DNA of 64,000 nt from Microbaculum marinum (GCF_042646165.1 NZ_JBHRTC010000028.1); one strand, 5' to 3'. Counted from the first letter of the stretch, positions 10,426 to 18,891 are shown. A program made the numbers and translations. Notes: generated by a model from the sequence alone, not told the origin.

Positions 10426-11451
10426 ATGCCCGCCGACATGCGCAAGACCCGCACCCCGTCCGTCCTCAGTGACGGCTCGGCCACGGTCGAACCGGTCGGC
10501 CCGCTGCTGGCCGCGCCGGACCTGCGCGCGGCGGCGGGCGACTGGCTGAGGCGGCTTGCCACCGAGCGTCGCCTGGCCGACCTGACCGTCGAAGCCTATG
10601 GCCGGGACCTGCGCCAGTTCCTGGCCTTCCTGCGCGACCATCTGGGCGGTCCCGCGACGATTGCCGACTTCACCGGCCAGAGCCCGGCCGACATCCGCGC
10701 CTACCTCGCCGCCCGGCGCGGCGAGGGACTGGCCGGGCCTTCGCTGTCCCGGGCGCTGGCGGCGATCAGGTCGTTTGCCCGCCATCTGGAGAGAACCGGT
10801 CATGCCGGCACCGCGGCGCTGACGGTGGTGCGCGGACCGAAGAAGCGCCACGCCCTGCCCAAGCCGCTGACGCCGGCGGCCGCGCTCAGGGTCGCCGACG
10901 CAGACGAAATTGATCCGGCCGGCGACGAGCCGTGGATCGCAGCGCGCGACGCGGCGGTGTTCTCGCTGCTCTACGGGTGCGGCCTGCGCATCTCCGAGGC
11001 GCTCGGCCTCACGCCCGCGGACCTGCCGAATCGCGAGGCAGGCGGCACGCAGACCCTGCGCATCACCGGCAAGGGCAACAAGACCCGCATCGTTCCGCTG
11101 CTGCCGGCAGTCGCCGATGCGATCGACGCTTACCGGACGAGCTGTCCCCATGCGCCCGAGCCCGACGGCGCGCTGTTCGTCGGCGCCCGCGGGGGACCGC
11201 TCAATCCTCGCATCATCCAGAGGCGGATGGCGAACCTGCGCGGTGCTCTCGGTCTCTCCGACAGTGCAACGCCGCACGCGCTGCGCCATTCCTTCGCCAC
11301 GCATCTGCTGATGAACGGCGGCGACCTCCGCGCCATCCAGGAACTGCTCGGCCACGCCAGCCTGTCGACCACGCAGGTCTATACCGAAATCGACGAGCGT
11401 CGCCTGCTCGACGCCTATCTGGACGCTCACCCCCGCGCCCGTTCCGGCTGA
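10426..11451 (+). CDS. xerC: Tyrosine recombinase XerC
   Basis: 341 residues. XerC and XerD resolve chromosome dimers at dif near the division septum. The N-terminal SAM-like DNA-binding domain covers about residues 35-125. The catalytic domain shows Arg188 in LLYGCGLRISEALGL, the GKGNKTR hairpin at 215-221, His284 and Arg287 in HALRHSFATHLL, His310 in LLGHASLSTTQ, and the nucleophile Tyr319. All catalytic positions are intact. The N-terminus is about 25 residues longer than most homologues, so initiation could be further in. Chromosomal context and the lack of mobile-element genes argue for the housekeeping Xer rather than a phage integrase. Confidence 0.93.
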   Translation: MPADMRKTRTPSVLSDGSATVEPVGPLLAAPDLRAAAGDWLRRLATERRLADLTVEAYGRDLRQFLAFLRDHLGGPATIADFTGQSPADIRAYLAARRGEGLAGPSLSRALAAIRSFARHLERTGHAGTAALTVVRGPKKRHALPKPLTPAAALRVADADEIDPAGDEPWIAARDAAVFSLLYGCGLRISEALGLTPADLPNREAGGTQTLRITGKGNKTRIVPLLPAVADAIDAYRTSCPHAPEPDGALFVGARGGPLNPRIIQRRMANLRGALGLSDSATPHALRHSFATHLLMNGGDLRAIQELLGHASLSTTQVYTEIDERRLLDAYLDAHPRARSG

Positions 11452-11504
11452 CCGGCCGCACGACATTCGCACATGCGGTAACGCGTTCGTGAGACGGCCC
11501 AGAC

Positions 11505-11532
11505 TTGCCAAGAGGCCCGGGAGTGCTAGCCT
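11505..11532 (+). promoter_or_regulatory. Candidate promoter of the small secreted peptide gene
   Basis: TTGCCA (11505-11510) is followed by GCTAGCCT (11525-11532), resembling the alphaproteobacterial TTGAC / GCTANAWC promoter form. Transcription would start about 45 bases before ATG 11584. The match is partial. Confidence 0.35.
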
Positions 11533-11583
11533 TTCAGCTACGGCGCTTCATCCTGACGTCGTTCCAGAAAGGGGAGATTTCGC

Positions 11584-11754
11584 ATGACCCGCAAGCTCCT
11601 CGCCGGTCTCGGCGCACTGGCCATGGTCGTCGCCTCCAGCTCCGCCTTCGCGGAGTGCTATTCGGGGCACACGGCATCCAAGTCCACGCCGGTCAAGACC
11701 GCGCAGATCAGTACCCCCGACCAGACCCCGGCCCCGCAAACCGCTCAGGAATAG
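11584..11754 (+). CDS. Small secreted protein of unknown function
   Basis: 56 residues. Residues 1-23 form a clear Sec signal peptide (MTRKLLAG..., hydrophobic core, cleavage expected after SSAFA). The predicted mature peptide is about 33 residues, starts ECYSGHTASK, is rich in Thr, Pro and Gln, and has a single cysteine. A GGGGAG ribosome-binding site lies 8 bases before the ATG. Similar short ECxxH-type exported peptides are known to me from alphaproteobacteria, without function. It has its own predicted promoter and a strong rho-independent terminator, so it is probably a monocistronic, well-expressed gene. The gene is well supported by signal, ribosome site and terminator; no function is assigned. 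Confidence 0.8.
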   Translation: MTRKLLAGLGALAMVVASSSAFAECYSGHTASKSTPVKTAQISTPDQTPAPQTAQE

Positions 11755-11811
11755 CGGCTCGGGAGCGATTGCTCCGGAGCACGGGACCGCGGCACTGGCC
11801 GCACAAGATCC

Positions 11812-11837
11812 AGCCCGGGCTCCGGCCCGGGCTTTTT
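11812..11837 (+). terminator. Rho-independent terminator
   Basis: Perfect 9-base-pair stem AGCCCGGGC / GCCCGGGCT (11812-11820 and 11825-11833) with a TCCG loop, followed by a run of five T (11833-11837). It lies 57 bases after the small secreted peptide gene and is the strongest intrinsic terminator in the window. Confidence 0.9.
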
Positions 11838-12055
11838 CATGTGCTCGCGGGCTGTCCGATCGTCGCCCCGCAGACGCTGGACTCCCGCACCGCCAGGGCC
11901 GGGCCACGGCCCTGAGGCGCCAATGTTTTCTTTGATTTCCCGAAGTCCCTCCCGTATGACTGCGCCCGGCCGGAAGGCCGTCGTCAGCTCCCGACAAACC
12001 GGTCTCCTCCGGTACAGGAACACCCGCAAAGCTCTCGCCCGGACCAGCATCCGCG

Positions 12056-12889
12056 ATGACAGATCCCGCTACCCCACCCGTAGCCCCAGGTTCCGCCCCT
12101 GCGGCCAGCCTCGAGGCGCTGCGCGCCGACATCGACGCGGCAGACGAGCAGATGCACAAGCTGCTGATCCATCGCGGCCAGGTGATCGAACAGCTGATCG
12201 CGGCCAAGAAGGTAGGCGCCCGCAGCGCCGCGTTCCGGCCGGATCGCGAGGCCGACATGATGCGCCGCATCGCGGGCCGCCACTCCGGCCAGCTGCCGCT
12301 GTCGACCGTCGAGCATATCTGGCGGGAGATCATCGGGACCTTCACCCAGCTGCAGGCGCCGTTCAGCATCCACGCGGCGGGCTCCGGAACCGCGCGCATG
12401 CGCGACATGCTGCGGTTCTACTTCGGGTTCATGTCGAACCTGGTCGATGCTCCGTCGAGTCGCGCTGCCGTCGATGCGGTGGCGGCCTCCGGGGAGGATC
12501 TCGCCGTCGTCGCCTTCGACGATCCGCTGGAGGAACGATGGTGGGGTGGGTTGCCGGTTTCGGGCGATCACGCGACCGGGTCGATTGTGACCGGCGCCAA
12601 GGTGATCGCGGCGCTTCCCTTCCTTCCCCTCGACGAACGCCTCGATTTCCCGCGGGTCTTCGTCGTCGGCCCCGCCAACGTGAGCGGTCTGACGGACATC
12701 TACGCCTACGCCATCGAGACAGACACCGGGGCTGCTTCCGACCTTGCGGAATTGCCCGGCGCGATCGCCTCCCGGGGGCCGCGCAGCGCGATCCTCGTAT
12801 CGCGACAGGCACCCGCGCAGTTCCACCAGGGCACGCCGGACGCGATCTGCCTCGGCAGCTTCGCCGAGCCGATGGGCTGGCCCGACTGA
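12056..12889 (+). CDS. Chorismate mutase (AroQ type) with an extra C-terminal domain
   Basis: 277 residues. Residues about 18-105 are an AroQ-class helical chorismate mutase (LEALRADIDAADEQMHKLL, IAAKKVGA, FRPDREADMMRRI), converting chorismate to prephenate. The remaining 170 residues contain LRFYFGFMSNLV, a DLAVVAFDD strand and PRVFVVGPANVSG, and are not a standard domain to my knowledge. They faintly recall the prephenate dehydratase fold (as in P-protein), but no TRF motif of an active dehydratase is seen. It precedes hisC and tyrA with short gaps (23 and 11 bases), a common Rhizobiales operon for Phe/Tyr synthesis in which HisC-type enzymes transaminate aromatic intermediates. Confidence 0.88.
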   Translation: MTDPATPPVAPGSAPAASLEALRADIDAADEQMHKLLIHRGQVIEQLIAAKKVGARSAAFRPDREADMMRRIAGRHSGQLPLSTVEHIWREIIGTFTQLQAPFSIHAAGSGTARMRDMLRFYFGFMSNLVDAPSSRAAVDAVAASGEDLAVVAFDDPLEERWWGGLPVSGDHATGSIVTGAKVIAALPFLPLDERLDFPRVFVVGPANVSGLTDIYAYAIETDTGAASDLAELPGAIASRGPRSAILVSRQAPAQFHQGTPDAICLGSFAEPMGWPD

Positions 12890-12912
12890 ATCCTAGTCCG
12901 ACGAGACAGACC

Positions 12913-14019
12913 ATGAGCACACAGTCAGGCGGACCGCAGCCGCGCCGCACCATCCTCGACATCAAGGCCTACGTTCCAGGCTCGAGCGGCCATGCCCATG
13001 AGGGCAAGGTCTACAAGCTGTCGTCGAACGAGACGCCGCTGGGGCCCAGTCCCAAGGCGGTCGAGGCCTACAAGGCGGCCGCAGAGCATCTCGACCTCTA
13101 CCCTGACGGCTCCGCCGGCGCCCTTCGGGAGGCCATCGGTGCGAAGTACGGCCTCGACCCCTCCCGCATCGTCTGCGGCGCAGGATCCGACGAACTCATC
13201 GGACTGTTGTGCACGGCCTATCTCGCGCCGGGCGACGAGGTCGTCTACAGCCAGCACGGCTTCCTCATGTACAAGCTGGCCACGCTGGCGGCGGGCGGCA
13301 CGCCGATCGCCGCCCCGGAAACCGACCTCACCGCCGATGTCGATGCGCTGCTGGCCAAGGTCACCGACCGGACCCGGATCGTGTTCCTCGCGAACCCGAA
13401 CAACCCGACCGGCACCTACCTGCCGTACGACCAGGTCCTGCGGCTGCATGCCGGCCTGTCCTCGAACGTGATCCTCGTGATCGATGCGGCCTACGCCGAG
13501 TATGTGAGGCGCAACGACTACAGTTCCGGCATCGAGTTGGTCGCCAACTCCAAGAACGTCGTGATGACGCGCACGTTCTCGAAGATCCACGGCCTTGCCG
13601 CCCTCAGGATCGGCTGGGCCTATTGCCCGGAGGCGGTCGCCGACATCCTCAACCGGGTGCGCGGTCCCTTCAATGTGAACGCACCGGCGATCATGGCCGG
13701 CGTCGCGGCAATCGGCGACGATGCGCTGGTCGACAGGGCGATTGCGCACAACGAGACCTGGCTGCCCTGGCTGAGCGCGGAACTGACCGCGATCGGCCTG
13801 CAAGTCACGCCGAGCGTCGGCAACTTCATCCTGATCGGCTTTCCCGATGCCGACGGAAAGCGGGCTGCCGACGCCGACGTCCATCTGCAGAGACGTGGCG
13901 TCTACCTTCGCCGTGTCGAGGCATACGGACTGCCCAATTGCCTGCGCATGACGATCGGCGGCAAGGAGGTGAACCGCCTCGTCGTCGACAGCCTTACCGA
14001 ATTCATGGGCGCCGGCTGA
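12913..14019 (+). CDS. hisC: Histidinol-phosphate / aromatic aminotransferase
   Basis: 368 residues, PLP fold type I. The PLP lysine is Lys224 in TRTFSKIHGLAALRIGW; LANPNNPTGTYL (with NPNNPTG at 161-167) and the DAAYAEY motif around Asp191 bind the cofactor. The frame is open well upstream, but the start is ATG 12913, where family sequence begins (ILDIKAYVPG). In this operon, between chorismate mutase and prephenate dehydrogenase, the enzyme may serve aromatic amino acid synthesis as well as, or instead of, histidine synthesis; HisC proteins are known to accept both. The histidine operon is not in the window. Confidence 0.93.
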   Translation: MSTQSGGPQPRRTILDIKAYVPGSSGHAHEGKVYKLSSNETPLGPSPKAVEAYKAAAEHLDLYPDGSAGALREAIGAKYGLDPSRIVCGAGSDELIGLLCTAYLAPGDEVVYSQHGFLMYKLATLAAGGTPIAAPETDLTADVDALLAKVTDRTRIVFLANPNNPTGTYLPYDQVLRLHAGLSSNVILVIDAAYAEYVRRNDYSSGIELVANSKNVVMTRTFSKIHGLAALRIGWAYCPEAVADILNRVRGPFNVNAPAIMAGVAAIGDDALVDRAIAHNETWLPWLSAELTAIGLQVTPSVGNFILIGFPDADGKRAADADVHLQRRGVYLRRVEAYGLPNCLRMTIGGKEVNRLVVDSLTEFMGAG

Positions 14020-14030
14020 GGCGAGGTGGC

Positions 14031-14975
14031 ATGGCTGACAAGATCGTCGACCGGCTGGCGCTCATCGGCATCGGCCTGATCGGGTCCTCAATCGCGAGGG
14101 TCGTCCGCCGGGACGGCCTTGCCGGCCATGTCGCAGTGCAGACGCGCCGGCCGGAAACCCTCGAACGGGCAAGGTCGCTCGATCTCGGCGACAGCTACAC
14201 GACGGATGCGGCCGATGCCGTGCGCGACGCCGATCTGGTCATCGTCTGCGTTCCGGTGGGCGCCTCCGGCGCGGTTGCCGAAGCGATCGCGCCGGCACTG
14301 AAGACGGGTGCCATCGTCTCCGACGTCGGCTCCACCAAGACCTCGGTGATCGCCCAGATGGCGCCGCATATTCCGCCGGGCGTCCGGCTCGTGCCGGCCC
14401 ATCCGATCGCCGGCACGGAGCATTCGGGTCCCGACGCGGGATTTGCCGACCTGTTCCGGAACCGCTGGTGCCTGATCACGCCGCCGGAGGGCACCGACGA
14501 GACGGCCGTCGACCTGGTGACGCGCTTCTGGACCGCATGCGGCGCCAACACCGATATCATGACGCCGGACCACCATGACATGGTGCTGGCGATCACCAGC
14601 CACGTCCCGCACCTGATCGCCTACAACATCGTCGGCACGGCCGCCGAGCTCGAAGAGGTCACCAACTCGGAGGTGATGAAGTTCTCCGCCGGCGGATTCC
14701 GCGACTTCACGCGCATCGCCGCTTCGGATCCCACCATGTGGCGGGACGTGTTTCTCAACAACCGCGAAGCGGTGCTGGAGATGCTCGGCCGCTTCACCGA
14801 GGACCTGACCGCGCTTCAGCGCGCCATTCGCTGGGGCGACGGCGATGCGCTGTTCGACCTGTTCACCCGGACCCGCGCGATCCGGCGCGGCATCATCGAG
14901 TACGGACAGGAAACCGAGGCGCCCGATTTCGGACGCTCGCCCGGCGCCGGGAAGCCCGCGCAGAAGCCGGAGTAG
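14031..14975 (+). CDS. tyrA: Prephenate (cyclohexadienyl) dehydrogenase
   Basis: 314 residues. It oxidatively decarboxylates prephenate or arogenate toward tyrosine. The N-terminal Rossmann domain opens ALIGIGLIGSSIARVV with an intact GxGxxG. Further conserved features are VSDVGSTKTSV, the PAHPIAGTEHSG substrate loop with the catalytic His region, and the helical C-terminal dimerisation domain (MKFSAGGFRDFTRIAASDP). There is no ACT domain, so feedback control by tyrosine through that domain is not expected. It starts 11 bases after hisC. The next gene is convergent, 16 bases away. Confidence 0.95.
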   Translation: MADKIVDRLALIGIGLIGSSIARVVRRDGLAGHVAVQTRRPETLERARSLDLGDSYTTDAADAVRDADLVIVCVPVGASGAVAEAIAPALKTGAIVSDVGSTKTSVIAQMAPHIPPGVRLVPAHPIAGTEHSGPDAGFADLFRNRWCLITPPEGTDETAVDLVTRFWTACGANTDIMTPDHHDMVLAITSHVPHLIAYNIVGTAAELEEVTNSEVMKFSAGGFRDFTRIAASDPTMWRDVFLNNREAVLEMLGRFTEDLTALQRAIRWGDGDALFDLFTRTRAIRRGIIEYGQETEAPDFGRSPGAGKPAQKPE

Positions 14976-14991
14976 GACCCGGACCGGCCCT

Positions 14992-16551
14992 TCAGCCCGA
15001 CACCGTCCACAGCGGCACGACGCAGAACCACATCAGGTAGGTCAGCGCCACGATCATCGTGACGTCGATGCGACGCGCGTCAGCGGGCCGGCGCCATTGC
15101 CTGCGGCACTCGCGGGCCAGCACCAAACCGTGAACCGCGACCAGCACCGGCACGACCCAGCCGTAGGTCCCGGGCCGCACGAGCGCTTCTACGGCGACCA
15201 TGGCGATCAGCGCCGCCAGCGCCAGTCCGGCCGAAACGGCGAAGGCTCCGCGGATGCCGAAGCGCACCGCGATCGTGCGCTTGCCGACCGCCATGTCGGC
15301 ATCGCGGTCCGGAACGCCGGAAAGAATGATCGAGGGAAGGATCGACAGGAAAAGCGGCGCGCCCAGTATCCACGGCACCGGATCGCCGATCGCCCCGTTC
15401 TGGAAGAGATGACCGGCGAGTATTGCCAGGAAGCTGTGGGTGACGGCGACGTCCACCTCGCCAAGCGTGCGGTAGGACAGGCGCAGCGGCGGCATCGTGT
15501 AGCCCAGGGCCAGCAAGGCGCTCGCCGCAAAGAACAGGCCGAGTACGGCGGGCTGCGCCGCTGTCGCCGTCAGAACGATCGTGAGACCGATCGCCACCGT
15601 GAGCGCGAGACGCGCGCCGCGCAGCAATGATCCGGCGGTCAGGATCCCCCCTTGCAGGACGCGCGAGCCACCGTTGAACGGCCCCCAATTCTGGTTCCGG
15701 CTGTCGGATCCGGCGTCGAGCAGATCGTTCGAAAAGACCGTCGCAGCCTCGATCGCGAACAGGACGGCATATCCGAGCCAGAACCGGACGGGATCGATGC
15801 CGCCTCCCGCGGCGGCGGTCAACGCGCCGAGCCAGAACGCCAGGAAGGTCATGGGGTAGAACTGCAGCCGCAGGGCGGAAAGCCACGGCCGAACGTGCTG
15901 CCACAATCGCTGCAGCCGGCTCCTCGGCCCGTTCGCGAGCCGTCCGCCGAGCCGTTCCGCCTCGTCGATCCAGCGGATGCGCTGTTGCTCGGTCGAGCCC
16001 TTTACGGGTCCGAAGCGGGTGTGCCGCGTTACCGCGATCCCGCAGAAGCCGAGCGTTGCCGCCGCCATGGCATGGCGTCCCGGCGCGCGGTAGAGGAACG
16101 AATAGACCGGGCCGGGGGTGTCCATCGTCGTGATCAGTTCGGCGGTACGGCCATCGAGCAGGCCTTCAAAGCCGGTGCCGCCCGAAATGTCCTCGAATGC
16201 CCAGCCCGGAACGAGGATCCGGTCGAGGAACGCCTTCAGCAGGGCCGGATAGGTGCCCCACCAGGTAGGATAGACGAAGACGATGTGGTCGGCCCATTCG
16301 ATGGCTGTCTTCGCCGCCACGAGATCCGCCTCGAGAACCTGGTCGCGCGGCGACGGCGTCGTCACGTCGCGGTCGAATCGCGTTCGGGCCAGTTCCAGTT
16401 CCCGGACCTCGCAGCCCGCCTTCCGGGCGCCGCGCGAATAGGCGTCCAGCATGGCGCCGCAAAGCGAGGCGCTGCCGCGCGGATGGGCGAGGATGAGCAG
16501 CACCCTCAGTGCGGGGGTTGCGACCGACACCTCACCTGTTCGCTGGTCCAT
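14992..16551 (-). CDS. Fusion: NAD(P)H quinone reductase domain plus UbiA-type prenyltransferase
   Basis: 519 residues from ATG 16551. Residues 15-205 are a flavodoxin-like NAD(P)H:quinone reductase domain: LLILAHPRGSASL, then VFVYPTWWGTYPALLKAFLD and PGWAFE, the NQO1/MdaB-type FMN/FAD-site signature. Residues about 225-518 are a multi-pass UbiA prenyltransferase. Its first Asp motif NDLLDAGSD is at 275-283, and the second, DRDADMAVGKRT, at 415-426, matches the MenA/UbiG-like DxxxD...GKxT form. Both halves keep their key residues. A reductase making a hydroquinone and a membrane enzyme prenylating it could act in series, in membrane-bound quinone or meroterpenoid synthesis; this is inference. 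No frameshift is present; the fusion is a single open frame. It is convergent with tyrA. Confidence 0.88.
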   Translation of the reverse strand: MDQRTGEVSVATPALRVLLILAHPRGSASLCGAMLDAYSRGARKAGCEVRELELARTRFDRDVTTPSPRDQVLEADLVAAKTAIEWADHIVFVYPTWWGTYPALLKAFLDRILVPGWAFEDISGGTGFEGLLDGRTAELITTMDTPGPVYSFLYRAPGRHAMAAATLGFCGIAVTRHTRFGPVKGSTEQQRIRWIDEAERLGGRLANGPRSRLQRLWQHVRPWLSALRLQFYPMTFLAFWLGALTAAAGGGIDPVRFWLGYAVLFAIEAATVFSNDLLDAGSDSRNQNWGPFNGGSRVLQGGILTAGSLLRGARLALTVAIGLTIVLTATAAQPAVLGLFFAASALLALGYTMPPLRLSYRTLGEVDVAVTHSFLAILAGHLFQNGAIGDPVPWILGAPLFLSILPSIILSGVPDRDADMAVGKRTIAVRFGIRGAFAVSAGLALAALIAMVAVEALVRPGTYGWVVPVLVAVHGLVLARECRRQWRRPADARRIDVTMIVALTYLMWFCVVPLWTVSG

Positions 16552-16654
16552 CGGTCCTGATCCGGACTCCCTCGCTGCTCGCCGGGCCGCCGTGCCCAAT
16601 GGGTCGGCGCGGAATCGAACTCCAATCCTGGAGTCTCAGCGCCATCCGGGAACG

Positions 16655-17737
16655 TCAGAACAGGCGCGGCAGTTCCGTGATCGGCATCGCGCCGAGATAG
16701 ACGGTGCCCTCGCGGATTTCGATTTCTCCCGACAACGCCGTGCGCCCGTCTATCTGATCCGGTTTGCCGGTCAGCCTCAGGGCCAGTGCAATAATCGGCG
16801 CGAGCCCTCCGAACGCTCCGGCCGAGCCCGGCGTATTGATATCCGGCCCGGCGAGACTGACCGTCACTGTGCCTTCCGGCCGTCCTGCGCCGTCGGGAAC
16901 GACGCGGCCGCTGGCACGGATCTCGCTGTCACCCTGCGCGGCGCTCAGCCGCTCGACCGCAACGCTGCCGCCGTTCTCGCGCCAGGCAGCGAGAAAGGCC
17001 TCGGGCTCGCGCGGCGGCGGATAGGGCATCGAATCAAATTGCCCGACGAAGGCGACGTCGACTGCCTCGGGCGCCGCGCGCCCGTCCAGCGTCACGACGA
17101 GGTCCTGAGCGCCGAACGCCACGTCGTAGTCGCGGCCGACGCCGGAGCGCGACTCGGTGTTGCGGCCGTGCAGATCGACATGCCGGGCGGAAACGGCTGC
17201 TCCGCCCGCAGGTCCCAGCGTTGCCGGATCCGGCGTCACGGTAAGCCCGGTGATCGCGAGGTCCACGCGCGCAACGCGTCCCTCCGGCGCGCGCAGCGAG
17301 CCCTGCAGCAACTGCCAGTCGGCGTTCACCGCCATCTCCGGGTTATTTCTCCGATCGCCGGACTCGAGGCGTATCGGCCCGTCGATCTCGAATATCACGT
17401 GGCTGATGTCCCAGACCTGAGCGACCGCGCGGAAATCCCTCGCCTCCACGCGGATGCGCGGGGCACTGTCGGCAATATCCAGAACTGGCGACTTGCAGGA
17501 CACCTCGACGCGGAACGGATAGCCTCCGATACCGTGTCGGGAGCACTCATAGGTGCGGCCCTTCACAGCTTCCGATGCGAGCCATTCGGTCATCAGGGCG
17601 TCCGCCTTGCGGGTACCGAAATACCAGACCGCGCTCCAGCCTGCGATCGCCAGCACCACCAGCGACAGAACCGCCACCACGAATCGCGGTGGGCGGCCGA
17701 GGCGTTCCGGAGAAGGTGGATCAGACTGTGCGGTCAT
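16655..17737 (-). CDS. DUF2125 family membrane-anchored protein
   Basis: 360 residues. One N-terminal transmembrane segment (about residues 18-40, FVVAVLSLVVLAIAGWSAVWYF) anchors the protein with the rest in the periplasm. The pattern is that of DUF2125: CSRHGIGGYPFRVEVSC soon after the anchor, then repeated beta-rich segments. The two cysteines in that region (in TYECSRHG and EVSCKSP) could form a disulfide. It is a large, beta-rich AsmA-like envelope family without established function. It is divergent from the cyclotransferase gene that follows, a common neighbour in related genomes. Confidence 0.85.
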   Translation of the reverse strand: MTAQSDPPSPERLGRPPRFVVAVLSLVVLAIAGWSAVWYFGTRKADALMTEWLASEAVKGRTYECSRHGIGGYPFRVEVSCKSPVLDIADSAPRIRVEARDFRAVAQVWDISHVIFEIDGPIRLESGDRRNNPEMAVNADWQLLQGSLRAPEGRVARVDLAITGLTVTPDPATLGPAGGAAVSARHVDLHGRNTESRSGVGRDYDVAFGAQDLVVTLDGRAAPEAVDVAFVGQFDSMPYPPPREPEAFLAAWRENGGSVAVERLSAAQGDSEIRASGRVVPDGAGRPEGTVTVSLAGPDINTPGSAGAFGGLAPIIALALRLTGKPDQIDGRTALSGEIEIREGTVYLGAMPITELPRLF

Positions 17738-17900
17738 CTCGAACTCCGGATTTGCCGGCCGGCGGAGAGGGAGCGTGCATACGCCGGGGGAGGCCGGCCG
17801 AGGTCCCAGACATTGCCAATGGATCGGGGCGTTGGTAGGGCAGCGACTTGTCGCGGGACGGAACGGAACCCGCCGCGTGTGAGGAACGGGCAGTCAGAGT

Positions 17901-18446
17901 ATGACGGACTTCTGGGTTTTCGGCTACGGCTCGCTGATGTGGCGGCCGGGGTTCTCTCATGTCGAGCGGGTCCCGGCGCGCCTGATCGGCCTGCATCGCG
18001 CCCTGTGCGTCTACAGCCACGTCCATCGCGGCACGCCCGAGCGGCCCGGTCTCGTACTCGGGCTCGATCGCGGGGGGGCCTGCCGGGGAGTCGCATTCAG
18101 GGTCGAACCAGATTTGCGAGACGAGGTGGTGGCGTATCTGCGCGCACGCGAGCAGGTCACGATGGTCTACCTGGAAGCGACGCGTCAGATCGAGATCCTG
18201 GACGGCACCCGGCGCACCGCACCCGCCCTGTGCTACGTGGTCGACCGGGAACACCCGCAATATGCAGGCAAGCTGTCGTTCGAGGATCAGATCCGCTACG
18301 TGCGGCAAGGCCAGGGCCAGTCCGGTGCAAATGCGGAGTACGTACTGGCGACGCTAGACCACATGGACGAAATCGGGGTTGTCGACAAGCGCCTGTCCGT
18401 GGTCGGCAGGGCGTTGCGGACGCCCGAAGGACTCCCGGCGTCCTGA
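17901..18446 (+). CDS. ChaC-type glutathione-specific gamma-glutamylcyclotransferase
   Basis: 181 residues. The family cleaves glutathione to 5-oxoproline and Cys-Gly. The FWVFGYGSLMWRPGF opening is the signature YGSLxW substrate loop; LIGLHRALCVYS and RGTPERPGLVLGLDRGG follow as in ChaC proteins. The catalytic Glu region near residue 105 (VTMVYLEATRQIEI) fits, but exact assignment needs an alignment. The protein is soluble and cytoplasmic. Confidence 0.9.
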   Translation: MTDFWVFGYGSLMWRPGFSHVERVPARLIGLHRALCVYSHVHRGTPERPGLVLGLDRGGACRGVAFRVEPDLRDEVVAYLRAREQVTMVYLEATRQIEILDGTRRTAPALCYVVDREHPQYAGKLSFEDQIRYVRQGQGQSGANAEYVLATLDHMDEIGVVDKRLSVVGRALRTPEGLPAS

Positions 18447-18451
18447 ACGAT

Positions 18452-18874
18452 TCAGGCCGCGAGATCGCGGTGCCCGGCTGACGCGCCGGACTCGGCCGAA
18501 GCGCGCTTCGGAGCCGCGCCGAGGGCGCGGCGAAGATCGCGCAGAACCGCCGTGCGGGCCTCCGCCCCGACCGCCAGCAGGTGGACGTGGGCTTCCGTGG
18601 CTCCGGCGGCCTTGGCTGCCGCCAGACCCGCTTCGAACCGGCGGCCCACCGCCAGCCCGATCCAGACGGCCTCGCGGCGACCGTCTTCGTCGACGGCAGC
18701 AAGAATCACCGGCGCACCGGCAAAATCCGAGGCCATGTCTATGGGGAATCCGCGGGTGAGATAGCTCTTGCCGCTTCCGCCGGTCCAATACCGGAAATCG
18801 GCGGCGAACGGGATCCCGTCGAGCACGTGCGGCACGACAGGTCCGGATTCAGCGATTTTCACCGATGCGTTCAT
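18452..18874 (-). CDS. Protein of unknown function under a putative SOS box
   Basis: 140 residues from ATG 18874 (MNASVKIAESG); longer in-frame starts exist at 18898 and 18910 but would overlap the predicted promoter. No domain is recognised. The sequence is soluble, opens with a PHVLDGIPFAADFRYWTGG segment, then Ala-rich helices and a basic tail; the motif AVWIGLAVGRRFEAGLAAAK is notable. The gene has no ribosome-binding site before ATG 18874, yet a GAAC-N7-GAAC LexA-type box, a TTGACG -35 and a CATTTT -10 are placed so that transcription would begin at the ATG, implying a leaderless mRNA. If true, this is a DNA-damage-inducible gene of unknown role. The gene is convergent with the cyclotransferase, 5 bases apart. 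Confidence 0.6.
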   Translation of the reverse strand: MNASVKIAESGPVVPHVLDGIPFAADFRYWTGGSGKSYLTRGFPIDMASDFAGAPVILAAVDEDGRREAVWIGLAVGRRFEAGLAAAKAAGATEAHVHLLAVGAEARTAVLRDLRRALGAAPKRASAESGASAGHRDLAA

Positions 18875-18876
18875 GA

Positions 18877-18891
18877 GAACAAAAATGGAAC
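18877..18891 (-). promoter_or_regulatory. Candidate LexA (SOS) box within a predicted promoter
   Basis: GTTC-CATTTTT-GTTC on the minus strand (GAAC-N7-GAAC on plus) exactly fits the direct-repeat LexA operator of alphaproteobacteria. It overlaps CATTTT (-10, 18887-18882), 17 bases after TTGACG (-35, 18910-18905). One such box is expected by chance in a window this size and composition, so only its placement makes it credible. A TGGAACGTTCCA palindrome overlaps it. Confidence 0.5.

Noticed and set aside
10426..11451. Tyrosine recombinase as a sign of an integrated element
   Set aside because: It has XerC features and housekeeping neighbours; no att repeats, tRNA or phage genes are present.
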